This document shows, piece after piece, positions 23,902 to 33,045 of a stretch of 64,000 nt of DNA. The stretch's first letter is position 1; each line of letters begins with the position of its first letter. Origin of the DNA: Plasmodiophora brassicae (taxonomy: Eukaryota; Endomyxa: Phytomyxea; Phytomyxea; Plasmodiophorida); the NCBI GenBank assembly GCA_036867785.1, contig CP145422.1:868001-932000 (forward strand). Reading direction: 5' to 3'. Position numbers and translations under genes: made by a program. The notes under the pieces are model-generated. The model did not search any database. It saw only the letters and a program-made list of their open reading frames with translations, and was not told the DNA's origin.

Positions 23902-24260
23902 TCCGGGCTCATAAAACATGTACAACGCTCTATATGAAAAAGTCATCTTGACCTTATATATACAATGTACGCCTCTGCCCAACTAACAATGCCTTCCTGT
24001 ATGTAGCAGAAACTGCAGCAACTATGTTGTTTGGCCCAGGTTTTCGTTTATCGCAGGTGGGGCATCGTCTTGATCGCCGTCCGTTGGCCACTCATGAATG
24101 GTTCAACGTCGACAAATGTTGTATCGCAACGCGCCACGAACTGTTTACGCGCGGGCATGAGGTGCGCTCAAGCCGCCAGCTCCAAACAATGGACTCCCGC
24201 TGGACGTCTTCTCGGATTGGGCGTTGACAATGCGTCACCATGTCGTCTCATTTGGATCTG
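23902..24260 (+). repeat. 3' flank shared with the RBR pseudogene region
   Basis: The sequence after RBR copy 1, especially about 24010-24220, is recognisably similar to the reverse complement of 45940-46130, which lies downstream of the RBR pseudogene. Shared words include CATCGTCTTGATCGC and ACTGTTTACGCGCGG. The duplication therefore copied the gene plus at least 250 nt of 3' flank. No gene is seen in it. Confidence 0.7.
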
Positions 24261-24373
24261 AGGTTCTCTGCGGAACGTTATCGGGCACAGCCTCGCTGCA
24301 AGTCGAAGATATTAAGGTGGATGATGGCGACGCCGGCGTAAATGTTAACTTTTTCGATATGCGCCCAGCACTT

Positions 24374-24455
24374 GTCTCGATCTCCTCTTTCTACGCCCGC
24401 GCCTGGCCGCTGAAGAACGCGAACAGGCGTAGAAAAGAGGAGACCGAGACACATA
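24374..24455. repeat. Stem-loop
   Basis: GTCTCGATCTCCTCTTTCTACGCC is matched by GGCGTAGAAAAGAGGAGACCGAGAC about 30 nt further on. That is a stem of about 24 pairs with one mismatch and one bulge, around a GC-rich loop. There is no T-tract after it that would suggest a Pol III end. Function unknown. Confidence 0.7.
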
Positions 24456-24560
24456 ACCGAGACACCACCTAACGACCTTAACGGGCATTTGCGTACAACC
24501 CAACACAACAGCTGGTGCCTAGAAGGGAACCGAAAGTCTCATGTCATAACGAGAACGACA

Positions 24561-24775
24561 TCGGCTGTCGCCGACATGGATGCCAACGCGGTACCAGAAG
24601 CCGTCCAGAGCTAACATGGCACCTGGTAGGGACCAGATACGAAGCAGAAGCATTATCTGCAAGCAGCACTACCCGACGATGGACTACCAGGCCAGCTGTG
24701 CCCTTGCTGGGCATGAAGTCCCGAAACAAGGCGATCCGCGAATCGTCCAGTACAGTTTGAAGTGGCATTCGAACA
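24561..24775 (+). repeat. Single-arm relative of the fold-back element
   Basis: Begins with CGGCTGTCGCCGACATGGAT, as the left arm of the element at 8487. It continues through GATGGACTACCAGGCC, TGTGCCCTTGCTGGGCAT and GTCCCGAA, all present there with a few changes. The match is also visible as protein (MDYQ, CALAGH.VPK.GD.RIVQ), hinting that the family derives from a coding sequence. Confidence 0.7.
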
Positions 24776-25315
24776 ACCCCTGCAAAGTGCCCAAGACAGC
24801 CGGCCTCTGCTCCTGACAAAGAATGTTGGTATGCAGTCCAACTGCTTGGAATTCCGTATCACACGATTGATTGGTGGTCAACGGTATGCATTGCCGATTT
24901 CGCATCGAGTAATCGCCGTCCACCAACCATTGAGCTTGCAGCGGCCCGAGGCAGGCTCGAAGGAACGTCAGAGAGAGCAGGCGCGACGTCGAGAACAGGA
25001 ATTGAATATTACCTGTGCGTGTGCAGCGCTTGCTATATTGCATATCGACTAAGTATGCACGTATGGGCGACATCGTCGACGACCTCGATATTCCGCGACA
25101 GTGGGCAGGATACAAAGGTCGATCACCAGCCATGCAGTGACAATCTGCACTGTATCGCGGCAACCATCAAGTTCAGTATGCTTAGTCTACGAGAACTGCA
25201 CGACGTCAACCTACTTCATCTTATGCTACAGAAATCATGCAGTAGACGCCCGATCAACTTTATCTGAGGTGGTGAGTGACCAGCAACAGAGCGATACACA
25301 GGTGGCAACCCCGCT

Positions 25316-25349
25316 GCGGACTCCGTGACGGACTCCGCAGATCACGAGA
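25316..25349 (+). promoter_or_regulatory. 34-nt block upstream of the Dbp3 start codon
   Basis: GCGGACTCCGTGACGGACTC and the next 14 nt end exactly at the ATG. The same block, same length to the ATG, precedes the RRM/NOL8-like gene on the other strand (45775-45742). It contains two near-copies of TG-CGGACT-CC. It could act as a promoter element or as a leader element in the mRNA. Confidence 0.55.
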
Positions 25350-27217
25350 ATGCCCGGTTGTGCCGACACCCAGGCGACGAAGCGGCCCCAGCCAGCTGAT
25401 AATGACGAACCTGAGCTGAGGAGGAAGAAGAAGAAGAGTAAAGTGTCCAGGGACCATTATCCAGCTGATACCGATGACGTCAAAACTGCATCTGATCACG
25501 CTGTCAACGCTGAAGTTGTCAAGAAGCGCAAGAAGGCCAAACAGGGTGTCGTTCAGGAGAGGGCTGTCGAGGCTGGCAAGTTGAGGGAGTCGACGTCACC
25601 TGCTCCGAAGGAACGCGAGTCGAAGTCGTCAAAGAATAAGACAAAGAAATCGAAGAGTAGCGATCGATCGAACGGTGACCGCATATCTGAGCCGCGGCCG
25701 GCAGACGAACCGTCTCCCAAGGAACAATCCAAGGCATCGAAGAAGAAGTCGAAGTCGAAGGAGCGATCAAATGCTACTGACAAACCAATGACGAACAACA
25801 AGCCCGCATCTTCTATGACATCTGCCGAAGCTGAATCGTTCCGAGAGAAGCACGCGATCACGGTCAACGAGGAATCCGAGGGCAGTTCAACTTTCCTTCC
25901 TTTCGGCAAGTTCAGCGACACAGCTCTTCCAGATACCCTGCTGTCCTGCACGTCGTCATTCTCGGCGCCGTCTCCCATCCAGGCCCAGTGCTGGCCGATC
26001 CTTCTTGCCGGACGGGATTGCATCGGCATCGCCGAGACCGGCAGTGGTAAAACGCTCGGCTTCACCATTCCCGCTCTCGGCCACGTGCTATCGCAGGATC
26101 CGCTCGGCAGCAAGCTCCCCAACCGTGGGCCTATCGTTCTCGTTCTTGCTCCCACTCGCGAACTCGCCATGCAGAGCGCTCAAGTCTGCATCGACGCGGG
26201 CAAGCCTTGCAACCTCAAGACTGTCTGCGTCTTCGGAGGCGGCGACAAGCGGGAACAGGCCGACACCCTGCGCGCTGGCTGCCATGTTATCGTTGCCACT
26301 CCGGGCCGCCTGCTCGGCTACATTCGCGAGAATGTCGTCTCCCTGAAACGCGTCTCCTTCCTTATTCTCGACGAAGCCGATCGCATGCTCGGTATGTCCC
26401 CGCGTTGTTTCACAATCGTCATCGCTAATATGGTTCGCCTGTGATGCCAGATCTTGGGTTCGAACCGGATATCAGGGCGATCGTGAACCTGATCGGTGTG
26501 GAAGCGACCAGGCGTCAAACGGTCATGTTCTCGGCGACGTGGCCGACCGAGATCCAGGCGCTGGCCCGCGAGTTCCTCCGCGATCCGGTGCGCGTTACGA
26601 TCGGCAGCGACGAGCTGAACGCCAACTCGAACGTGCAGCAGATCGTCGAGGTCGTCGAGCCGATGTCCCGGGACCATCGCCTGGACGCGCTCCTGAAATC
26701 GTACCACGCATCGGCGACGAATCGCGTCATCGTGTTCGTGCTGTACAAGAAGGAGGCGATCCGGGTGGAGGCAATGCTGAGACGGAAAGGGTGGTCCTGC
26801 ACGGCCCTGCATGGGGACAAGTCGCAAGCGGATCGCACGAGGTCGTTGGCCGACTTCCGATCGGGCCGGATCCCGTTGCTTATCGCCACCGACGTCGCTG
26901 CACGCGGCCTGGACATCCCCAAGGTCGAGTACGTCATTAACTATTCGTTTCCGCTGACCATCGAGGATTACATTCATCGGATCGGGCGGACGGGCCGTGC
27001 CGGGAACAAGGGCGTCGCACATACGCTGTTCACCGTCGCCGACAAGTCCCATGCTGGCGAGCTGATTAACGTTCTGAACGAGGCAGGCGCCGAGGTCCCC
27101 GCCGCCCTGATGAACTTTGGCGCTGGCATCAAGCGCAAGGAGCACGCGCTCTACGGGGCACATTACCGGCGACCTACTGACAAGCCCATGGGTGCATCCA
27201 AACACGTCAAGTTCTGA
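25350..27217 (+). CDS. DEAD-box RNA helicase, Dbp3-like
   Basis: Protein of 602 residues in two exons, 25350-26391 and 26451-27217, with a 59-nt intron that splits the Asp codon after EADRML. The N-terminal 150 residues are very lysine-rich (RRKKKKSK, KKSKSKERS), the hallmark of the nucleolar Dbp3 group. The core has all motifs: a Q-motif region ending APSPIQAQCWP, Walker A AETGSGKT, PTRELA, ATPGR, DEAD, SATWP, ATDVAARGLD and HRIGRTGR. Yeast Dbp3 helps 27S/pre-60S rRNA processing; DDX5-type helicases are the alternative relatives. The protein has no membrane segment and should be nucleolar. Confidence 0.9.
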
Positions 27218-27793
27218 ATATACACCTGGCATTGGCGCACCAATCTGACGGCTACGTGTCTGGATAACGATATAGGCAGTCGAAACAGTTGCTTTTGCAG
27301 AAGCGGACGCGTACCGACTCATCGTCTAGCATGACCGAACTGGGCAGCTGAGTTCCTGGGCCGTGGTGAACGGATGGCATGTCCGCCACAAGCAAAGGGA
27401 GGTCGGAATACATAAACAATTGTATTGCCAGTAAGGCGAGGGGGAGCAAAGGCGGAAGGCAAGCGCAAGAACGGAAGCCGCCGGCGGTCATCGCGACAGA
27501 TGGGGCCGCATGCGTTGAGCAAACTGGGTCTACACAGTCTTGCGACCAGTCAGTGGGTACCAGCCATAATCTGAAACGTGACAGCATCAAGTCAGATCTC
27601 TGATTGGCAAGTAGATGACAATGGCAGGAACGTTCAGGAACTCTCAGTAAGAATTCGTCTTCAAATCGGATTCAGACGCAAATTACCATAGTTTACAAAT
27701 CATGGAGAATGGGGCAAATTGAACGGACTCGTACCTTATCGCAATTCGAGCATCGTGTCACGTCCATTTACTACGGTTATACCGCACGTATCA

Positions 27794-28300
27794 TTGCCTG
27801 TACCAATGCAACAGTCAGAACTCCGACCGGACAAAGAGGTGCAATTAGGAAATTGGTGTAAGAGCGATCAGACAAATGCCTCGATTAGTCAATCAACGGT
27901 GCAAAACGAGCAGGTTTTAGAACAAAACGCGCTCAATGCTTCAGGCTCGTCATCTAAGCGTCATCATTTCGCAAACACAGAAAACTTGAGTCTTCCGGTA
28001 AAGGTGCTTCAATAAACCCGAGAGGAACTTATAAAGCCAACATTCCCTACCCTGCCGAAGACTAATGAGGCGACGATCTCATTTGGTGCACAGGACACAA
28101 TGAGGACTATATTGTCTGTACATGCAGCAGTCAGAACATTGTTCTCATCCCAACGGCTAAATGAAACAATCGATAAAAACGATCAGACAAATGCCTCGAT
28201 TAGTCATTCAACTATGCAACATTAGTCAGTTTTAGAACAAAACCGACTAGAATGCTTCAGGCTCGTCATCTAAGTCACATCAAATCGCAACGACAAATTG
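27794..28300. repeat. Direct repeat of about 190 nt, two copies
   Basis: The stretch from about 27794-27990 recurs at about 28109-28300, offset by roughly 314 nt. GATCAGACAAATGCCTCGAT and CTTCAGGCTCGTCATCTAAG are identical in both, with diverged sequence between them. The first copy lies in a 98-codon open frame that begins with a non-ATG codon; the second copy is closed, so coding is unlikely. Confidence 0.7.
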
Positions 28301-28382
28301 TGCTCGTAGAACTCCTTACCCTGGCCGAGATCGGCTGGCCGCGCCAATATCAGACTGACTGCGGCATCTCGACGTTCCCGAG

Positions 28383-28411
28383 CAAGGCCGTGGCGGAGTC
28401 CGCCACGGCCT
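28383..28411. repeat. Perfect 14-bp-arm palindrome
   Basis: AAGGCCGTGGCGGA and its exact reverse complement TCCGCCACGGCCTT are separated by a single G. It contains GTGGCGGA-TCCGCCAC, which overlaps the core words of the 34-nt block upstream of the Dbp3 and NOL8-like genes. It lies in the Dbp3/EYA intergenic region. Confidence 0.7.
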
Positions 28412-28722
28412 TACCGTCGCGTGGCATATACCGGTGGAGCCCTAATATCGAAAATCGTGTCGATCTAAACACGTGACCATTGACGGTTGACAAGAAGAAC
28501 AACGGACGAAACAATGACGTGTACACCACTCCAGACGCATCGTAGGGTCGAAGTTCCTCGGACGACAAGCTGACAAACTGTCGCTCACACGCATCGATGC
28601 CGAATGCGAGGATCACATGAATGTATACAAATATTAATCTCGAACTCGTGCTGAGACACTAGAGGGACAGGAAGGATATGGAAACATGAGGAACGAGGAA
28701 ACAAATGGAATCGAAGCACTGA

Positions 28723-30202
28723 TCAGCAAGACGAACAGATGCGATCGGAAAGGCGACGCATGTGATCAACACGTTCGACCAATGAGAAGGTGCTCTCAGC
28801 ATTAGCATCGCGGAACACGCTACAGGCAGCGTCTTCGTCGCGATCGTCGCCGATGACGTCGTAAGCACAGTTGGCACCGAATCGACCGAGAACAACACGA
28901 AACATATCCTCTTTCGATGTGTTTCGTGAACTGTACACGTTCTCGACCGAGAAGTACGTGGACAGACCGTACAGAACGAGCTTGACGAGAGTGGGGGTCA
29001 GCTGGCCAGCAGAAACCAGCACGTTCGTGGCACCACTGCTAGCCCATATCCGTTCGGCAGCACGTTTCGCAGCGGACAACCATCCCCCCGACAGCAGATC
29101 CAGCTCCCGCATCGTCCTTGACAGCTCCTCCATTACCTCCATGCTGACGTACGAGGACAGAGGCTTCCGATACGTGACCTGCATCGTGCGGAATCGGTAC
29201 GCCAGCTTTCGTTTGCTGACCTCTCCGGTACTCCGGTTGACAAGGCCGTCGTTGTCGAAGTCGTAATTGTCGAGAAGGTCAAAGTCGTCGAAGTCGCGCA
29301 GAGTCTCCACGTGCGACTGGTCGTACTTCTCGACCTGCTTGAAGAAGAAATGACGATCGGCGACGTCGAATAGGATCCGCTCAAGACGTTCCCCCAGAAC
29401 GCGAGCCACGTGACCACCCGCCCATGAGAACCGCTGCTTGTACCTCTTCGGATCCAGCAGAGCATTGAACAGGACGAGAGTTTCGTCCAGGTCCCAAATG
29501 AACTGAACAAATAAAACATCAGTGAACGCCCGTATGAACGGATCTGAACGCACGTACGACGACGTGACGGTCTCGAGGGGTCGGTTGGGACAGGTCGACA
29601 TTGTCGTCGACACGGTAGACGTTAACACCCAGGCCGATGTCAGGTGCCGGCGTCGACCCATCCCACGCGAGCCAGCGCGCCCAGATTTCATTGAACTCGG
29701 CGTCAGGCGATTCGTTCCTCGGCCTCAACGCCCTGTCTATCCGTCGCCGTTTCTGGGCACCACGCGCCTCTTCGAACGAGAACTGTGGCTGCTGCTGACG
29801 TTGCTGTTTGTGGGATTTGTCTTTCGGATCGGTGGCAGAGTCCACGCCTTTCAGAGCATTCTGAATGTGATGTCGGTCGAGCACCTGGTCGTTGAGCCAT
29901 TGCCTTAATCGGGTTCGCGCGTAGTCGAGCGCATCGCCATGCGAAAGCGCTGCTCTGGAAAGGATTCGACAGAGACGCGGCCCAACCACCGACCGCATCA
30001 TCGGCCAGGCGTCCGTCAGCGACAACCGATCAATGAGATCGAGGACGACGCCCGGGCCGGACGCGCGCGATATCAACACCATCTCGTCGACGACCGACCC
30101 GCACAGGGCGCGCGCTGCATCACCACCCGCTGCCGTGGCCCATTTCGCCAGGAACGCCTGCGGCGACAGGCGCCCGGCATCCCGGCTGCTGGCCAGCATC
30201 AT
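28723..30202 (-). CDS. EYA: EYA-family protein phosphatase (HAD fold)
   Basis: Protein of 474 residues in two exons, 30202-29558 and 29502-28723, separated by a 55-nt intron. Splicing gives VVFIWDLDETLVLF, the EYA nucleophile motif, with Asp219 and Asp221 both kept. Further family landmarks are RTMQVTYR, NVLVSAGQLTPTLVKLVLYGL, ENVYSSRNTSKEDMF and the acidic motif VIGDDRDEDAA. The C-terminal 260 residues are therefore a complete EYA domain. The N-terminal 215 residues are unconserved, with a Gln/Lys/Arg-rich patch. Animal EYA acts as tyrosine phosphatase and transcription cofactor with SIX proteins; plant and protist forms lack that partner, so the target here is open. Start is ATG 30202 (a second ATG follows immediately), with TATATA about 30 nt upstream. 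Confidence 0.92.
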
Positions 30203-30231
30203 CGTCGGCCCACGGCAACTCCGCCGTGATG

Positions 30232-30240
30232 GTATATAGC
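30232..30240 (-). promoter_or_regulatory. TATA-like element upstream of EYA
   Basis: On the minus strand GGGCTATATACC stands about 30 nt before the EYA ATG. Position and sequence fit a TATA element with a very short leader, but transcription start data are absent. Confidence 0.3.
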
Positions 30241-30445
30241 CCGTGGATGCAGTCGGCAGCGACAACGTTTCGCATCGTTGTGACATGCCGACGTCCAACC
30301 TAGTCAGAGACCTGCCGAACGCGTCAACGCAGAGTACAGCACAGCGCGGGTACGTTCTGGGCATGCGGCACAGATGGAATGTTGAGCGGAGGATCGCGGG
30401 TGCATCTACAGTGGCGACGGCCGAAAAATGCGTCCCGAGTCCGGC

Positions 30446-30517
30446 GGCCCTTTGGTTTAGTGGCATAATATCCCGTTCGGGTCGGGATGGTCCCGCGTTC
30501 GATTCGCGGAAGGGCCC
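30446..30517 (+). tRNA. tRNA-Pro (anticodon CGG)
   Basis: A complete 72-nt cloverleaf can be folded by eye. The acceptor stem GGCCCTT pairs with AAGGGCC, discriminator C. The anticodon stem TCCCG/CGGGA carries loop TTCGGGT, anticodon CGG at 30478-30480. The T-stem CCGCG/CGCGG carries loop TTCGATT. The GGTTTAGTGGCATAAT D-arm is typical of eukaryotic tRNA-Pro. There is no intron. Short T-runs at 30532-30535 and 30555-30559 can serve as Pol III terminators. The gene sits between the divergent EYA and HIT genes. Confidence 0.93.
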
Positions 30518-30592
30518 TGCGTCGTCATCTGTTTTGTCCGAATTTGGACAGCGCTTTTTCGAATAGAAAAGTGATCAAGTTCTATCCTCGTC

Positions 30593-31290
30593 ATGACGAG
30601 GACGTTGTTCCTGATCGTGTCAACGCGGCATGTGGTCCATGCCGGCGTCGGGGTAGCCATCGCGGTCATCGCGGCGTGGGTCGTCACGGACGACGTTGCC
30701 GGCGGCGGGGATAGCTGGACGGCGGTGTTCGGCACCGTACGAGACATGGTCGATCACAGTCTAAGGGGGCGTCGCGCGCGGCAATGGAAATGTCGTGGCA
30801 ACGAGGACCGGTCGCCGCAGAAGAATTGTTCATTCTGTGCGATTATTGCCGACAGTGGCAGTGCCATCGCGTACGCCGACGACGGTGTTGTGGTGTTCGC
30901 CGACCGGTCCCCAGCAGCTGCTCTGCATCTGCTGGTGGTACCCAGAACGCACATCGCTACAGTCGGCCATCTCTGCAGAAACGACCTTTCTTTATGTAAT
31001 GCACTCCCGGGAATGCTGTGGCATGTAGAGTCGAACTCATTTCCCACTTTGTAGTACAACATATGAAGCGAGTCGGAGAGGAGCAGTTGACGGCAAACGG
31101 GTATACCGACCCGGTATCCTATGCTATGGGGTTCCATGTTCCTCCATTCACGAGCATCGATCACCTGCATCTCCACGTACACGGCCTGCCCTACAAATCC
31201 GTGTTCCGCCGAATGAAGTACGCCAGGTGGGCATCTTGGTACGCTCATATCGATGCAGTCATTGAGTGGTACCATATGAACGTTCCATGA
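30593..31290 (+). CDS. HIT-domain nucleotide hydrolase (HINT3/HINT-like) with N-terminal membrane segment
   Basis: Protein of 212 residues in two exons, 30593-30995 and 31055-31290, with a 59-nt intron. The C-terminal domain has CSFCAIIADSGSA, a VVVFADRSPAAALHLLVVPR strand pair and the catalytic histidine triad HLHLHVHG preceded by FHVPPFTSIDH. That preceding motif is characteristic of HINT3-type AMP-lysine hydrolases rather than FHIT. The first 35 residues contain a hydrophobic stretch (GVGVAIAVIAAWVV), suggesting a signal anchor, which is unusual for the family. The start is 76 nt after the tRNA-Pro gene. Confidence 0.88.
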
Positions 31291-33045
31291 TAAACATTCC
31301 AGCTGGCGGGATCGTTTGCACGTATCCGTTTTACATGGCAAACCGACTACAGCGTAGGCTCAGCCGTATTTGCAAACAGTGCTGTAGCACAGCTTACCGG
31401 GAAGCTTTTCCTGAAAGTACTAAATGCTGTATTGATTTGATGATCAGTGGCCAGCTGTTGTCCGCCAAATGATCAGGTCTGGCCGAATTATGGATCCGTT
31501 ACCCCAACCGTGCTGTGGACGGAGCAGTTGTCGCCGTCTGCGCTCGAACAAATCGTCATCGCGGCTGCGACTCAGACGGAGCTAATTGCGTTCCCCGTGT
31601 CGATCTATGCTACGCGATACCGCGTAGGCATCGGTGTGAGCGATGGTATTGGCTAGTGGCTACCCTGTTCACGCCTCCATATTGCATATCCTGTTTGGCG
31701 ACAGGGCGAGTCAGCCTGGCAGACGTTGTCCGATAACCATCAAGGCATGTTTACTGACACAATTCTCCCCGCAGGCCGAACGCGTCGACGTATTCTGAAT
31801 CGTTCCCTCCCTGGTCAAACACCGCCGCGGCACCTGAAGGAGCCCCAGCTTTGTGGCTATCTTCTGCAAACGCAAAGAATGACGGCAGACGGGACGACGA
31901 TTCTGTTCTTCAAAATGGCGTTGACGACGACGTCTTCCGCTGCTTGGAAGAAACGATGATCGACAGCTCGCCTGCCAGCCTGCTCTTATGTCGCCAGAGT
32001 TCGTAGATTTGGGCGGCATGCAGCTCCGTGTCAGCTGGTTTGAAGGCGGTGTAAATAATGGAGTGCCCAGAATCGGGCAGCATAAAAGTTGCCACTTGAC
32101 GACGCGGTGTGAGTGCTCCGATCCCAAAACGAAATCTCATCCAGAGCATAGTATACGTACGATATCGTCGCGGCCCTGCAGGCGGACATGTCCGAAGGCA
32201 ACGATGGGACAGGCTTTCCTTCCGATGCGCTGGGCCACGGGATGGCATTGGACCACTTAATTCTTCTACGCTTGCTCCTGAACGAGTGATCACCCTGAAC
32301 GAGCCCCAGCTTTCTCGATATTTCCTGCAAAGGCAGAGAGTGACGGCAAACGGTACGGTTGCCTCCGTTCCTCAAAATGGCGTTGACGACGATGTCTGGA
32401 TAACCGCCAGCGACAAGCATGGTCGTCTTTGCCAGGGGTCCTGGCATGGGGGACAACTTTGCCGGCAAACGCTACCCGGTGGTTGGAGGGTGGGTTATTG
32501 GTGGCGCACAGTACTTCCAACCACAGCCTGCGTAACACATCCAATAGCTTTCAGGGAATGGTTTAAAATTCTACTTCAGACCCGCCTGAAAGGCCTAAAT
32601 TGTAGACCGATACAGGATTAGGGATAACGGTGGTGAGTGGCGGCGGTGCCACCGGTGCTCGATGCGGCAGCGGCGTTGTTACACCGAGAACATGTCTGAT
32701 GGTGGGATACCATACCTAATAATTGCAGTGCTGCGCCAGGTTGGGGGCACCGTCGCAGGGTAGGTCATGCGGTTCGTTGAACGTTTGGACTTGTACCGCT
32801 AATAGTTTCTCCTTAGCGCCGGCCGACGTCGGCTGGCGCAGTGCCTGGAGCAGGGCGTCGTTCCTCGTCGGCACGCGACGCCCAGTGTGCGTGAAGCTGG
32901 CCGCGGTTGTCACAGTCACCGTCGCGCACGACAATGCCCATCGTGGATGATGATAGCGTCGGCAGTCATCGCTACATGCGCGTAGACCGGCGACTGAGGG
33001 CTCCGTCAACAAGATCCATGGTCGGCACGGGTCCTACATACTGAC
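31291..33045. other. Repeat-containing intergenic region
   Basis: No gene can be named. The blocks 31838-31945 and 32297-32404 are about 80 percent alike (both begin GAGCCCCAGCTTT and contain CTTCAAAATGGCGTTGACG or CCTCAAAATGGCGTTGACG), giving a direct repeat at 459-nt distance. Open frames here differ in phase between the copies, so the similarity is at DNA level and the unit is probably a decayed mobile element. Confidence 0.5.

Noticed and set aside
26318-27322. 334-codon minus frame
   Set aside because: Antisense to the conserved helicase core of the Dbp3-like gene.
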